A stretch of 64,000 bases of DNA, from positions 1 to 64,000 of the forward strand of contig NZ_JAAKEL010000013.1 in assembly GCF_011039205.1 (NCBI RefSeq), in the 5' to 3' direction. The notes beneath the pieces are model-generated. The model worked only from the letters and a program-made list of their open reading frames with translations, was not told where the DNA came from and ran no database searches. Below are positions 26,443 through 35,470 of this stretch, in pieces. The position numbers were made by a program, and so were the translations under genes. This DNA comes from Dysgonomonas sp. ZJ279 (GTDB lineage: Bacteria > Bacteroidota > Bacteroidia > Bacteroidales > Dysgonomonadaceae). Numbering within the stretch: the first letter of the stretch is position 1; each line of letters starts with the position of its first letter.

Positions 26443-27309
26443 TTAATCTTTCAGCATTTTCACCGCCACTGTTGCTGAAGCATAAATAGCATTTTCAATG
26501 AATGCAGAATAGATTGCCTCATTCAGCGACACATTTATAGAAGCATAATCCGAAGAATCTACCCATACACGTATAGTAACATCTATTGTCCCATTATTAA
26601 GCATAGTTACCCCAACAAAAGGAGCCGGACTTTGTTTTATTTTAGCTTCTTTGCTGATAACCGATGAAAGAATATCTTTTACTTGCAAAATATCAGCCCC
26701 ATAGCTAACAGACAAAGTAATATCGATACGTCTCTCATTTTGAGTAGAATAATTTGTAATACTACCTGTAGATAAAGGACCGTTAGGCATAAATATCGTT
26801 CTATTATCTCCTGTCAGAAGTACGGTATATAAAATACCAATCGATTGAACAACTCCATCCATACCTTGTGCTACAATACGGTCTCCAATCTTAAATGGTT
26901 TATTGATAAGAATCATTATACCACCCGCAAAATTAGACAGGTTATCTTTCATTGCCATACCGATAGCCAAACCTGCAGCAGCTAGAATTGCAGCAAAAGA
27001 TGTCAAAGAGAATCCTAAGATATTAACAATAAGCAGGAATAGAGTAATTTGAAGTGTTATATTGGCCAGGCTATCTAAGAAAGATTTTACGGTACTCTCA
27101 ATATGGCGTTTTTCAAGAAAACGACCGATCAATTTTCGCAGCCACCCAATAAGCCAACGGCCAACAAAAAAGATTATAGCAGCCAGAATTATCTTCTGAC
27201 CCAACACAATAGCATGGTCGAATAACTGACCTAACAAATTATCGATTCGGGAAACTGATAGTTCTCCATTTTGAAGCACTTCTGCCGGAATTACATCTAA
27301 AAACATCAT
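26443..27309 (-). CDS. MscS-family small-conductance mechanosensitive channel
   Basis: A 288-residue MscS-type channel: three membrane spans in the first 125 residues, the pore-lining helix with AAAGLAIGMAMKDNLSNFAG, and the family signature GIMILINKPFKIGDRI heading the beta domain. It is close in length to E. coli MscS. It opens on membrane tension and releases solutes on osmotic downshock. It is probably a single-gene unit; the divergent PepSY-like gene begins 170 bases away. Confidence 0.93.
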   Translation of the reverse strand: MMFLDVIPAEVLQNGELSVSRIDNLLGQLFDHAIVLGQKIILAAIIFFVGRWLIGWLRKLIGRFLEKRHIESTVKSFLDSLANITLQITLFLLIVNILGFSLTSFAAILAAAGLAIGMAMKDNLSNFAGGIMILINKPFKIGDRIVAQGMDGVVQSIGILYTVLLTGDNRTIFMPNGPLSTGSITNYSTQNERRIDITLSVSYGADILQVKDILSSVISKEAKIKQSPAPFVGVTMLNNGTIDVTIRVWVDSSDYASINVSLNEAIYSAFIENAIYASATVAVKMLKD

Positions 27310-27478
27310 AGCTTATTTTTTAATTATGAATTAAATTAATTATATTGCAAAAATTTCAATAATAAAGGAATAAGAAAGAAAAGAATTATCTTCCCAAAAA
27401 GTCAGAACTTATGGGTAACCTCATTTGTTACATTTTAATAAGGCAACAAACTAAACTCTAATTTAAAACAAAATAATT

Positions 27479-27925
27479 ATGAAAAAGTTATTATTTACGT
27501 TTATTTTATTAATCACTTCTTTTTCTGTTATTGCTTGTAGTAATGATGATGACGACAGAATTATTTCGCTAAAAGAGCTTCCAGCAATTTCTCAAGCTTT
27601 TTTAGAGAAGCACTTCCCTGAACAAACAGTAACGTTGGCCGAAAAAGATGATGATGGCTATGAAGTTGTTTTGAATAATAAATTCAAAATTGATTTTTCA
27701 TTATCGGGCGATTGGGATGATATCAATGGATATGGACAGGCAATTCCCAAGAGTATATTAGAATTACTGCCCACAGGAATCGTTTCACATGTTGAAACAA
27801 ATTACCCCTCGGAGATATTTATAACCGAAATAAATAAAGAAACTTATGGATTTGAAATAGAATTATCGAATAAGTTAGAATTAAAATTCAAATCTGACGG
27901 TACATATATTGGAATTGATAAGTGA
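27479..27925 (+). CDS. PepSY-like (DUF2874) lipoprotein
   Basis: A 148-residue lipoprotein (Cys20 in SVIACSNDDDD). Two repeats of a PepSY-like/BLIP-like fold are visible: LPAISQAFLEKHFPEQTV with YEVVLNNKFKIDF, and LPTGIVSHVETNYPSEIF with FEIELSNKLELKF. Family members are periplasmic or surface proteins, sometimes next to two-component systems; none is nearby here. Its function is unknown. An intrinsic terminator follows 25 bases after the stop. Confidence 0.8.
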   Translation: MKKLLFTFILLITSFSVIACSNDDDDRIISLKELPAISQAFLEKHFPEQTVTLAEKDDDGYEVVLNNKFKIDFSLSGDWDDINGYGQAIPKSILELLPTGIVSHVETNYPSEIFITEINKETYGFEIELSNKLELKFKSDGTYIGIDK

Positions 27926-27950
27926 TATTGATAAGACAAAAAAATTCACA

Positions 27951-27980
27951 CAGGAGATACTAAATGTTTAGTATCTCCTG
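27951..27980 (+). terminator. Intrinsic terminator after the PepSY-like gene
   Basis: A perfect 14-bp stem (27951-27964 with 27967-27980) whose core CAGGAGATACTAAA pairs with TTTAGTATCTCCTG, followed by TTTTG. The same core recurs in the terminators at 29529 and 31120. Confidence 0.85.
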
Positions 27981-28085
27981 TTTTGTTATACACTTAAGCA
28001 CATTCATTTACCTTAACCTATTAATTACTGCGTCATAATATTCTCTAAATGTTTTCACTTCAATAAAAAATTTAAATATTAATCA

Positions 28086-28116
28086 TTTGCATTACAACGA
28101 TTAATATTTAAATTTG
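28086..28116 (+). promoter_or_regulatory. Promoter of FISUMP copy 2 (TTTG-N19-TAAATTTG)
   Basis: TTTG at 28086-28089 and TAAATTTG at 28109-28116 are separated by 19 bases, matching the Bacteroidota -33/-7 consensus. The surrounding ATCATTTGCATTA is repeated ahead of FISUMP copy 3. Confidence 0.75.
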
Positions 28117-28265
28117 CCGACAGTTAAGGAATTTGTTAAATTTTATGCATCATATTATTCAAAATATGACGTAAATATTACCACCAAAACTTAAATATCT
28201 TTTACAAAACTTTTTTCTCACCCGTCTCCAAATAGAGAGGCTGAGGCTACTTAATCAACAAACAT

Positions 28266-29474
28266 ATGAAGATTACCTATCTAACAAAAAAAATCTTATT
28301 TTTTCTACTGATCTCTTCTTCCTCAACACTGAATGCCCAAGTAACTATTGGCTCTGATATTCCTCCAAAAGAAGGCGCTTTACTCGAATTAAAAAACAAT
28401 ATCGATGGCTCATCTACTAAAGGGTTAGGGATGCCACGAGTGGCAATTACCAGCTTAACTGACATCAAGTTAAGCATACCCAGTGTTCAAGTAGGGGAAG
28501 AAGCCCAACATGCCGGATTAATGGTGTATAATGTAAATGAAGACCAATGTGCCCCGACCCCTATCTTTAAAGGTTTATATGTCTGGGACGGTTCTGTATG
28601 GCAGCATCTAGGTAATGCAACATCTCCTGATGTTCAAATATATCAGGATCAGGATGGCAACGACTTTAAAGCTCGTCAGTTTGGTGCAGCAGGTGTATGG
28701 ATGCTAGAAAACCTATATGCAAAAAACTTTGCGCCCGGGATGGGCGGTGCACCTATCCCTTTACCCACCGGTACTATTGTTTATAGTACTATAGCCTACG
28801 TCTATCCTAAAGGAACCTCTAGCAACTGGAGTGCTGTACCTCCCACTTGGGATAAAAGTCAGGGGTTGCTCTATACTTGGGCTACTGCTGCAAAAGGCAA
28901 TACATCGACAGCGAATCAAGGTCAGATATCCGGAGCAAGTCCCGGTGTGGCAGAGGTGGAAAATATTGGACCTCTTGGTAGTGTTCCTCTTAAGTACGTA
29001 CAGGGTGTTTGCCCTGATGGCTGGCATTTACCAAGTGACCGCGAATGGAATGAGCTTGAAAAAGAAATCTACAACAAAGCGAATATTTATAGCACTTCAT
29101 CATCGTCGGAATTCTCTCCTACTACGTGGGTTTCAAGCTGGGAAACAACTCCTGATGATCGTGGTTCTAGTAGCACTCACGGTCATGCTAATGCAATGAT
29201 GGTTCAATGTAGATTAGCGGGTAGCGGCATTGGTAATCCTGCCGGAACAAGTAGACCCGCAGCACAAGGAGGCTTTAGCGCCACTCTTCCCGGTGGCATA
29301 TTCGCCAGCAGCGCACAAAACTATGGCTATTATAATTACTTATGGTCAAGCAGCTCCGCGGGCAATAGCGAGTCCGCATGGTCTCGGGATATTCATGTAA
29401 ATAAAGCTACAGTAGCCCGTAAGAACAGCTCCCGAAATAGTATGTACTCGGTAAGATGCAAAAAGAATCAATAA
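28266..29474 (+). CDS. Secreted FISUMP-domain protein (copy 2)
   Basis: A 402-residue exported protein with a signal peptide (1-25, ending LNAQ), then VTIGSDIPPKEGALLELK and TKGLGMPRVAITSLTDIK, followed by the FISUMP domain. Visible domain motifs are DVQIYQDQDGNDFKARQFG, CPDGWHLPSDREWNELE and a C-terminal SVRCKKNQ. It is very similar to copy 3 immediately downstream and more distantly to copy 1 at 5.2 kb. Promoter, gene and terminator form a repeated unit. Function unknown; the family is secreted or surface-bound. Confidence 0.88.
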   Translation: MKITYLTKKILFFLLISSSSTLNAQVTIGSDIPPKEGALLELKNNIDGSSTKGLGMPRVAITSLTDIKLSIPSVQVGEEAQHAGLMVYNVNEDQCAPTPIFKGLYVWDGSVWQHLGNATSPDVQIYQDQDGNDFKARQFGAAGVWMLENLYAKNFAPGMGGAPIPLPTGTIVYSTIAYVYPKGTSSNWSAVPPTWDKSQGLLYTWATAAKGNTSTANQGQISGASPGVAEVENIGPLGSVPLKYVQGVCPDGWHLPSDREWNELEKEIYNKANIYSTSSSSEFSPTTWVSSWETTPDDRGSSSTHGHANAMMVQCRLAGSGIGNPAGTSRPAAQGGFSATLPGGIFASSAQNYGYYNYLWSSSSAGNSESAWSRDIHVNKATVARKNSSRNSMYSVRCKKNQ

Positions 29475-29528
29475 ATTAAATGATATCCTCATCGATATGT
29501 AATATTAATAAAGCACAGTAAAATTCTG

Positions 29529-29560
29529 ACAGAGGATACTAAACATGCAGTATTCTCTGT
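29529..29560 (+). terminator. Intrinsic terminator after FISUMP copy 2
   Basis: A 12-bp stem with one G-T wobble (29529-29540 with 29549-29560, core ACAGAGGATACT/AGTATTCTCTGT), followed by TTTT. Confidence 0.8.
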
Positions 29561-29694
29561 TTTTATCACACGCTTATATATTTAGTATATTTAAGCAACT
29601 GATATCATTTTAAGTTAAAAAAAACGATTCAAATTCAATTATTAAGCCACATTCTCTAAATATTTACATCACAACAAATAATAACCCTTAATCA

Positions 29695-29725
29695 TTTGCA
29701 TTATAGCGATTTATATCTATATTTA
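29695..29725 (+). promoter_or_regulatory. Promoter of FISUMP copy 3 (TTTG-N19-TATATTTA)
   Basis: TTTG at 29695-29698 and TATATTTA at 29718-29725 (one mismatch to TAnnTTTG) are separated by 19 bases. The flanking sequence AATCATTTGCATTA is the same as in the promoter of copy 2. Confidence 0.65.
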
Positions 29726-29868
29726 CAGAGTATTAATGAAGAGTTTATTAGACTTTGTGATTCATTTGTTCTAGATTAATATATACTGGAATTATTTTAT
29801 ACAACTACTCTTCTTCTTTTTCTTCCAAATTATTAGGAAAAAAGAGAATGATTAACACTAAAAAGCAG

Positions 29869-31038
29869 ATGAAAAAGAAATATTTAAGAGAGTTTTTTAT
29901 AATTACTTTCCTCTTCCTTTTTTCAATAGTAAATGCTCAGGTAACTATTGGCTCTGATGCTCCTCCAGGAATAGGATCCCTGCTTGATTTAAAAGAGAAA
30001 GCCGATGGCACGTCAACCAGAGGGCTAGGTATGCCACGGGTAGCAATTACTAATTTAACAGACATCAAAGTAAATATTCCTAGTGTTCTGGCCGGAGAAG
30101 AATCCGCACATACAGGCTTGATGGTTTACAATATCAACGAAAATTGGTGCTTAAAAACGCCTATCACTAAAGGTCTTTATGTATGGGATGGTTCGATGTG
30201 GGAGAATCTTCTCTCACAGGAATCTCGTGAGGTAACAACCTATAAAGATCAGGATGGAAATAATTTTAGGGCACGAAGGTTTGGAAATGCGGGAATTTGG
30301 ATGATAGAAAACCTTGCAGCAAAAACCTATGCTTCGGGCATGGGCGGCGGTAATATCCCTGTTCATACCGGTGGCCAAAACACTAGTACTGAAGGTCGTG
30401 CCTATCCTCAACCTACTAGTAGCAGCGGAACCGACTGGGGAGCCGTGCCTCCCACATGGGAAAAGAAACACGGATTGCTTTACAGCTGGCCGACAGCTGC
30501 GAAAGGTAATACTTCTACTGTGGATCAAGGTCAGGGAGCAGCAGAAGAAAATATTGGAGTAATGATTCAGGGAGTTTGCCCTGACGGCTGGCATTTACCG
30601 AGCGATCGCGAATGGAATGAACTTGAAAAGGAGATTTATAATAATGCCGGCACATACAGTAGTTCTTTGACTTCAAGTTTCAATCCCACATCATGGGATC
30701 CGGCATGGGAAACTGTTATAGGCGGACGTGGTTCTGGTTCTTCTATTGGACACAGCACTGCTATGAAAAGTGAGTGCCCTCTAACTGGTAGTACCAAGAT
30801 TAATGGCACAAGTAAATCTGCGGCACAGGGTGGATTTGCGAGTATGCTTACCGGCTATGTGGACGGCGTCACAATCCAGAGTTATGGTGCGAGTACTTTT
30901 TTTTGGTCCAGTAGTAGCTCCGAGGCTGCTGGTGGTACCAACGCATACTACCGGAACTTGTATAAAGACACCATTACAATCTTCCGAAGTCCCATCCGTC
31001 GGTTCTACTTGTGTGCGGTCAGGTGTAAGAAAAACTGA
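29869..31038 (+). CDS. Secreted FISUMP-domain protein (copy 3)
   Basis: A 389-residue exported protein with a signal peptide (MKKKYLREFFIITFLFLFS, ending VNAQ) and the same N-terminal block as copy 2 (VTIGSDAPPGIGSLLDLK, TRGLGMPRVAITNLTDIK). The FISUMP domain carries CPDGWHLPSDREWNELE, FFWSSSSSE and the C-terminal CAVRCKKN. An ATG at 29848 would add seven residues before the signal peptide; the start at 29869 gives a normal one. It is the downstream half of a tandem duplication; the two have diverged mainly in the loops between motifs. Confidence 0.87.
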   Translation: MKKKYLREFFIITFLFLFSIVNAQVTIGSDAPPGIGSLLDLKEKADGTSTRGLGMPRVAITNLTDIKVNIPSVLAGEESAHTGLMVYNINENWCLKTPITKGLYVWDGSMWENLLSQESREVTTYKDQDGNNFRARRFGNAGIWMIENLAAKTYASGMGGGNIPVHTGGQNTSTEGRAYPQPTSSSGTDWGAVPPTWEKKHGLLYSWPTAAKGNTSTVDQGQGAAEENIGVMIQGVCPDGWHLPSDREWNELEKEIYNNAGTYSSSLTSSFNPTSWDPAWETVIGGRGSGSSIGHSTAMKSECPLTGSTKINGTSKSAAQGGFASMLTGYVDGVTIQSYGASTFFWSSSSSEAAGGTNAYYRNLYKDTITIFRSPIRRFYLCAVRCKKN

Positions 31039-31119
31039 TTTTCTTTTTTGAGCCATAGTCGATTTAGTTACTTTACCGAGACAGATAAGTAATATCAATA
31101 ACGTATAAACAAGCTTACA

Positions 31120-31150
31120 CAGAGAATACTATATCGCTTAGTATTCTCTG
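31120..31150 (+). terminator. Intrinsic terminator after FISUMP copy 3
   Basis: A perfect 12-bp stem (31120-31131 with 31139-31150, core CAGAGAATACTA/TAGTATTCTCTG) followed by TTTT. It shares its core with the terminators at 27951 and 29529. Confidence 0.85.
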
Positions 31151-31220
31151 TTTTGATATATACATATATATTATGCTATGAAATATATAACTTTACTTCT
31201 TTAACATAGAAAACTATATT

Positions 31221-32018
31221 TTGGACAACAAACAAATAATCGATCTTAAGGATTTTCTCAACCAAAAGGTAGAGCAATACAACACTCCCGATTTTATTGC
31301 GAACGATCCTATCTGCATTCCCCATAGTTTTACATCGAAACAAGACATTGAAATTATGGGATTCTTTGCTTCGATATTCGCATGGGGGCAACGCAAGACT
31401 ATTATAAATAAATGTAAAGAACTTGCTCTACGAATGGATAACAGTCCTCATGATTTTATAACGAATCACAAAGATTCGGATCTGAAAGTTCTACTGGAAT
31501 TTAAACATCGTACATTCAATGACACCGATCTGCTATACTGTATCCACTTCATGAAACAGCATTATGCCAAGTATGAAAGTTTAGAGGATGCCTTTGCTTC
31601 AAGGTCAGATATGAGTGCAGAAGAAGCTTTAAATCATTTCGAATCTTATTTCTTTTCTCTACCCGAAGCTCCCCATCGTACGCGGAAGCACATCCCATCC
31701 CCTCACCGACAATCGGCATGTAAACGATTGAATATGTACCTGCGATGGATGGTCAGGGATGACAATAAAGGTGTAGACTTTGGCATATGGAAACAACTGA
31801 AACCTAAAGATCTTATTTGCCCTTTAGACCTTCATGTAGAGCGCACAGCACATATGTTAGGACTATTACAACGAGACAAAGCTGACTGGAAAGCAACAAT
31901 TGAACTAACCGAAAATTTAAGATTGTTAGATATTAATGATCCTGCAAAATATGATTTTGCCCTGTTTGGAATCTCCATCGAAGAAAAATGTCTCATTGAC
32001 AGAAGCATACGAATATAG
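31221..32018 (+). CDS. TIGR02757 (DUF2400) family protein
   Basis: A 265-residue protein of the TIGR02757 family of conserved cytoplasmic proteins of unknown function. Recognisable blocks are DPICIPHSFTSKQDIEIMGF, FFASIFAWGQRKTIINK, KRLNMYLRWMVRDD, and PLDLHVERTAH. The pattern of a helical domain with a conserved late Asp recalls the HhH-GPD DNA glycosylase fold, which is an inference only. The start is TTG at 31221; no upstream in-frame ATG is present and MDNKQIIDLKDFLNQK is a good family N-terminus. The gene ends about 110 bases before rsmI. Confidence 0.85.
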   Translation: MDNKQIIDLKDFLNQKVEQYNTPDFIANDPICIPHSFTSKQDIEIMGFFASIFAWGQRKTIINKCKELALRMDNSPHDFITNHKDSDLKVLLEFKHRTFNDTDLLYCIHFMKQHYAKYESLEDAFASRSDMSAEEALNHFESYFFSLPEAPHRTRKHIPSPHRQSACKRLNMYLRWMVRDDNKGVDFGIWKQLKPKDLICPLDLHVERTAHMLGLLQRDKADWKATIELTENLRLLDINDPAKYDFALFGISIEEKCLIDRSIRI

Positions 32019-32085
32019 AACGACGAATTTTTAACATGTAAATCTACAATATACGTGTTTTATATACGTAAACTTAATTTTTTAG

Positions 32086-32093
32086 TATCTTTG
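32086..32093 (+). promoter_or_regulatory. Bacteroidota -7 box (TATCTTTG) before rsmI
   Basis: TATCTTTG lies 34 bases ahead of the rsmI ATG. A TTTT rather than TTTG stands near the -33 position (32058-32061). Confidence 0.55.
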
Positions 32094-32127
32094 CTCTGTT
32101 ATTCGAACTTATATTATTCGACAACCG

Positions 32128-32802
32128 ATGGGCAAATTATATATCATACCCACGCCAATAGGGAATCTCGAAGATATGACTTTCAGAGCCATCAGGCTAT
32201 TAAAAGAAGTCAATCTCATTCTGGCAGAAGATACACGTAAAACGGGTATCCTTCTCAAGCATTTTGAAATTCAGAACAAAATGCAATCATACCACAAATT
32301 CAATGAACATAAAGCGATATCTCATATTATAGATAGGATAAATGCAGGGGAAGACATGGCTCTGGTCTCGGATGCGGGCACGCCAGGTATATCCGACCCC
32401 GGCTTTCTGGTTGCACGTGAGTGTGCCAAAGAAGGTATTGAAGTAATATGCTTACCGGGAGCTACGGCTTTCGTTCCGGCTCTTGTTGCATCGGGCATAC
32501 CATGCGACAAATTCTATTTTGAAGGTTTCCTTCCGCAGAAGAAAGGGAGGATGACCCGTCTAAAGGCTTTAGCGGAAGAAACCAGAACAATCGTATTATA
32601 TGAATCGCCTCATAGAGTGGTTAAAACATTGACCCAATTAGCTGAATATATGGGCGAAGAAAGATATGCAGCGACCTGCCGCGAAATATCAAAAATATAT
32701 GAAGATACCCGCAGAGGAAATTTACAAGAACTAATTTCTCATTTTTCGGTGAACGAACCTAAAGGAGAATTTGTTATAATAGTATCAGGTAAAAATGAAT
32801 AA
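32128..32802 (+). CDS. rsmI: 16S rRNA 2'-O-ribose C1402 methyltransferase RsmI
   Basis: A 224-residue SAM-dependent methylase of the tetrapyrrole-methylase fold that methylates the ribose of C1402 in the 16S rRNA decoding centre. Clear motifs are LYIIPTPIGNLEDMTFRA, ILAEDTRKTGILLKHF, LVSDAGTPGISDPG, CLPGATAFVPALVASG and YFEGFLPQKKGRM. The length suits the shorter Bacteroidota form without the C-terminal HTH extension. A more divergent relative lies at 62.4 kb. Confidence 0.95.
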   Translation: MGKLYIIPTPIGNLEDMTFRAIRLLKEVNLILAEDTRKTGILLKHFEIQNKMQSYHKFNEHKAISHIIDRINAGEDMALVSDAGTPGISDPGFLVARECAKEGIEVICLPGATAFVPALVASGIPCDKFYFEGFLPQKKGRMTRLKALAEETRTIVLYESPHRVVKTLTQLAEYMGEERYAATCREISKIYEDTRRGNLQELISHFSVNEPKGEFVIIVSGKNE

Positions 32803-32829
32803 ATATTAAATTAACCAAAATAATTGGAT

Positions 32830-33708
32830 ATGAATATGAAAAAGTTAATTATTGGATGTCTATGCGCCCTTGCATTAGCATCGTGTAACGTGAAAAATTC
32901 GGATGAATATAAGGCTTTGCAGGCTGAAAGGGACTCTCTATTGCAGAAAAATGCACAGGGAAGTACTGAAATGGCAGAGATGATGGGTATCATCAACGAA
33001 GTTGAAGAAAACTTCAACCAAATAAAGGAAGCGGAAAAATATCTGACTGTTGAATCGAAAGCAAAAGGTGAGATGACAACAGATACCAAAACCCGTGTAA
33101 GAGACAATTTCGAAATGATCCATGAAATTTTGAAAAAGAATCAAGCTGAATTAGATAAATTAAATGCACGCCTTAAAAATAGTTCAGGCGAAATGTCGGG
33201 TTTGAAAAAGACTATCGAACGTCTTAGCGCTGAATTGACAGAAAGAGCAAATACAATTACCGAATTGCAAACATCTTTAGCAACTCGTGATGCTCAAATT
33301 GCACAATTGGAAACAAGTGTACAATCACTTTCTGAAAATGTAGATAATCTTTCTACTCAAACTGCCGCTCAAGCTTCTAAAATTAAGGAGCAAGATAAAG
33401 AACTGAATACTGCTTACTACATGTTTGGTACTTCTAAAGAATTGAAAGAAGCAAAAGTAGTTTCAGGTGGTTTCTTGGCTTCTCCTAAAATCTTGAAAGA
33501 AAATATTGAGAAAAGTCAGTTTATTAAAATTGACATTCGCGAAACTAAAAGTATACCTGTGTATGCAAAGAAAGCTAAACTTCTTTCTAACCACGCTAGT
33601 GATAGCTATACACTAGAAAAAGACGCGAACGGAAATATCACTATAAAAATTACAGATTATAAGAAATTCTGGAATCTTAGCAGCTTCTTGATTATAGAAG
33701 TAGGATAA
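32830..33708 (+). CDS. Coiled-coil lipoprotein
   Basis: About 292 residues: a lipoprotein signal (CALALASCNVK), then a long helical coiled coil (about 25-190) with SAELTERANTITELQTSL and TRDAQIAQLETSVQSLSENV, and a compact C-terminal domain of about 100 residues (YYMFGTSKELKEAKVVSGG to the end, SSFLIIEVG). ATG codons at 32830 and 32836 are both possible. It probably spans part of the periplasm from a lipid anchor; the specific role is unknown. A strong terminator follows 25 bases after the stop. Confidence 0.75.
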   Translation: MNMKKLIIGCLCALALASCNVKNSDEYKALQAERDSLLQKNAQGSTEMAEMMGIINEVEENFNQIKEAEKYLTVESKAKGEMTTDTKTRVRDNFEMIHEILKKNQAELDKLNARLKNSSGEMSGLKKTIERLSAELTERANTITELQTSLATRDAQIAQLETSVQSLSENVDNLSTQTAAQASKIKEQDKELNTAYYMFGTSKELKEAKVVSGGFLASPKILKENIEKSQFIKIDIRETKSIPVYAKKAKLLSNHASDSYTLEKDANGNITIKITDYKKFWNLSSFLIIEVG

Positions 33709-33732
33709 GTAGAATTATAGTATAATAACAAA

Positions 33733-33762
33733 AAAGGCCGGTATTGACTAATACCGGCCTTT
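33733..33762 (+). terminator. Intrinsic terminator after the coiled-coil lipoprotein gene
   Basis: A perfect 13-bp stem with a 4-nt loop (33733-33745 with 33750-33762, core AGGCCGGTATT), flanked by A and T runs and so possibly bidirectional. Confidence 0.9.
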
Positions 33763-33851
33763 CTTGTTATGACAAATATATAAGTTAACGTGAGTTTGAA
33801 ATAAACACCGTATAATTGTGCGTTATAATCTGGTATCTGCCTTTAGTACAT

Positions 33852-33952
33852 TCTGTCATCCTGATACGCAGTGAGGAATCTTTTATACCTAGATGTTATT
33901 AACTGCCAACTTATTTCATAGGAGATCCCTCCTTTCTGTTCGGGATGACAGA
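33852..33952. repeat. Palindromic intergenic repeat with TCTGTCATCC/GGATGACAGA ends
   Basis: The left arm (33852-33884) starts TCTGTCATCCTGA and contains GTGAGGAATC; the right arm (33921-33952) contains GATCCCTCC and ends CGGGATGACAGA. They pair imperfectly over about 30 bases. It resembles the widespread GTCATCCTGA...TCAGGATGAC type of dispersed repeat seen in Bacteroidota intergenic regions. No coding capacity. Confidence 0.75.
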
Positions 33953-34009
33953 GTCTTCGGGAAATTTTATTCGTTATTGTCTCTTCTTTTATTTCGAATT
34001 CATGTTAGA

Positions 34010-35470
34010 TTAAGTAGTTCTTATTGCTGTCACCCCTTTTTGATTTATACACCACAACCCAAAGGCAGTTAACAGACCATTCAACAATAGTATTTCATAG
34101 CCTACAGTATAACCAAATTGATATTTCAAAGCAATCTCTAGTCCATAACAAAGTATCGGTGCTATAATACACACAACCGGCACAAATTTATCTTTCAGCG
34201 ATATCTTTGTAAACAGCCCCATAAAGAATAAACCAAGTAGAGGTCCGTAGGTATACGATGCTGCCTTATAGATTGTATCTAAAATATTGCTTCTTCCTAA
34301 AAAATCGATCAGAAATATTGTGACAAGGAAAAGCAAACTAACGAATATATGCACTCTATTTCTAATTCTTTTAGCTGTTTTAGCGTTCTTCTTTTCAGTT
34401 CCAAGCAAATCGACACAAACAGATGTAGTCAAAGATGTTAGCGCAGAATCAGCGTTAGAGAAAGAGGCAGCAACGATACCGATCGCAAAACAGATCAAGA
34501 CAGGTAATCCTAAATATTCAGTAGCTAGTAAAGGCAATATTTCATCCGAATTCTCGGGTAATGAAATATTATATTGAGAGGCAAAAGCAAGAAGCAAAAT
34601 ACCTAAAGCCAGAAACAGATAATTCATAGGTATGAAGCCGAATCCGTAGCTTACCATATTTTTCTGTGCATCTTTCAAGTTTTTACAAGATAAATTCTTC
34701 TGCATCATATTTTGATCAAGCCCAGTCATCACAATTACAATCAATATTCCGCTAAGAAATTGTTTAAAGAAATTTTGCTTCGAAGCCCAATCATCAAAAA
34801 CGAATATACGTGAATGTTCGCTGCTCCTTATTACATCTATTGCTTGTGGAATATCAAGCCCCAATCGCGATACAACCTGCCAGATGATTAGGATTAATGC
34901 TGTGAGTAAACATATGGTTTGCAAAGCATCAGTCCACACAATTGTCTTTATTCCACTTCGGAACGTATATCCGCAGATAAGAACTATTATTCCGGTAACC
35001 GTTATATAAAAAGGAATATTCCACTGGTCGAAAACCAGAACCTGAAGAATCAGTGCAACCAAATATAGTTTGGATGCAGAACCTATTATTCGAGATAAGA
35101 TAAAAAATGATGCTCCTGTTTTATAAGAATAGAATCCGAATCGCTTCTCCAGATACCCATATATTGTTGTCAAATTCAGCTTATAGTATAGTGGAAGCAA
35201 AACAAAAGCTATAATCAGATAACCCGGAAAAAAACCCAAAACCATCTGCATATAACTCATATCGAATTGCCCAACCATACCCGGCACAGACACAAATGTT
35301 ACTCCTGATATGGAATCGCCCAACATACCAATAGCAACTATATACCATGGCGACTTCCTATTACCTAAAAAAAATGCATCATTATCGGTATGTTTTCTGC
35401 CGACCAGATATGAAATCAGAAGTAAAACTCCAAAATATACAGCTATGACAATTAAGATAGATGTTCCCAT
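34010..35470 (-). CDS. Sodium:solute symporter (SSS family)
   Basis: A 486-residue, roughly 13-span transporter of the SSS family. Recognisable parts are GNRKSPWYIVAIGMLGDSIS, VPGMVGQFDMSYMQMVLGFF, TIYGYLEKRFGFYSYKTG, and a SNADSALTSLTTSVCVDLLG segment typical of the sodium-binding core. The substrate is not predictable; sugars, sialic acid and carboxylates are all known for relatives. It begins directly next to the stop of the upstream GT39-like gene, so the two are co-transcribed. Confidence 0.9.
   Translation of the reverse strand: MGTSILIVIAVYFGVLLLISYLVGRKHTDNDAFFLGNRKSPWYIVAIGMLGDSISGVTFVSVPGMVGQFDMSYMQMVLGFFPGYLIIAFVLLPLYYKLNLTTIYGYLEKRFGFYSYKTGASFFILSRIIGSASKLYLVALILQVLVFDQWNIPFYITVTGIIVLICGYTFRSGIKTIVWTDALQTICLLTALILIIWQVVSRLGLDIPQAIDVIRSSEHSRIFVFDDWASKQNFFKQFLSGILIVIVMTGLDQNMMQKNLSCKNLKDAQKNMVSYGFGFIPMNYLFLALGILLLAFASQYNISLPENSDEILPLLATEYLGLPVLICFAIGIVAASFSNADSALTSLTTSVCVDLLGTEKKNAKTAKRIRNRVHIFVSLLFLVTIFLIDFLGRSNILDTIYKAASYTYGPLLGLFFMGLFTKISLKDKFVPVVCIIAPILCYGLEIALKYQFGYTVGYEILLLNGLLTAFGLWCINQKGVTAIRTT

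Larger units (their letters stand above)
27926..28265. other. Intergenic region holding terminator and FISUMP promoter
   Basis: 340 bases with a strong terminator at the left and a complete -33/-7 promoter in the middle, leaving a leader of about 145 bases. Its right two thirds are similar in sequence and order to 29561-29868, the corresponding region of the next gene. Confidence 0.6.
29475..29868. other. Intergenic region between the tandem FISUMP genes
   Basis: It contains a terminator, a promoter close to that of copy 2, and otherwise AT-rich sequence without a gene. Order and spacing mirror 27926-28265. Confidence 0.6.
33709..34009. other. Intergenic region with terminator and palindromic repeat
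   Basis: 301 bases between the coiled-coil lipoprotein and the convergent symporter gene. It holds the terminator at 33733 and an inverted repeat of about 100 bases at 33852; no gene is visible. Confidence 0.6.

Noticed and set aside
33852-33952. CRISPR-like repeat structure
   Set aside because: Only one inverted pair with no regularly spaced direct repeats and no cas genes.
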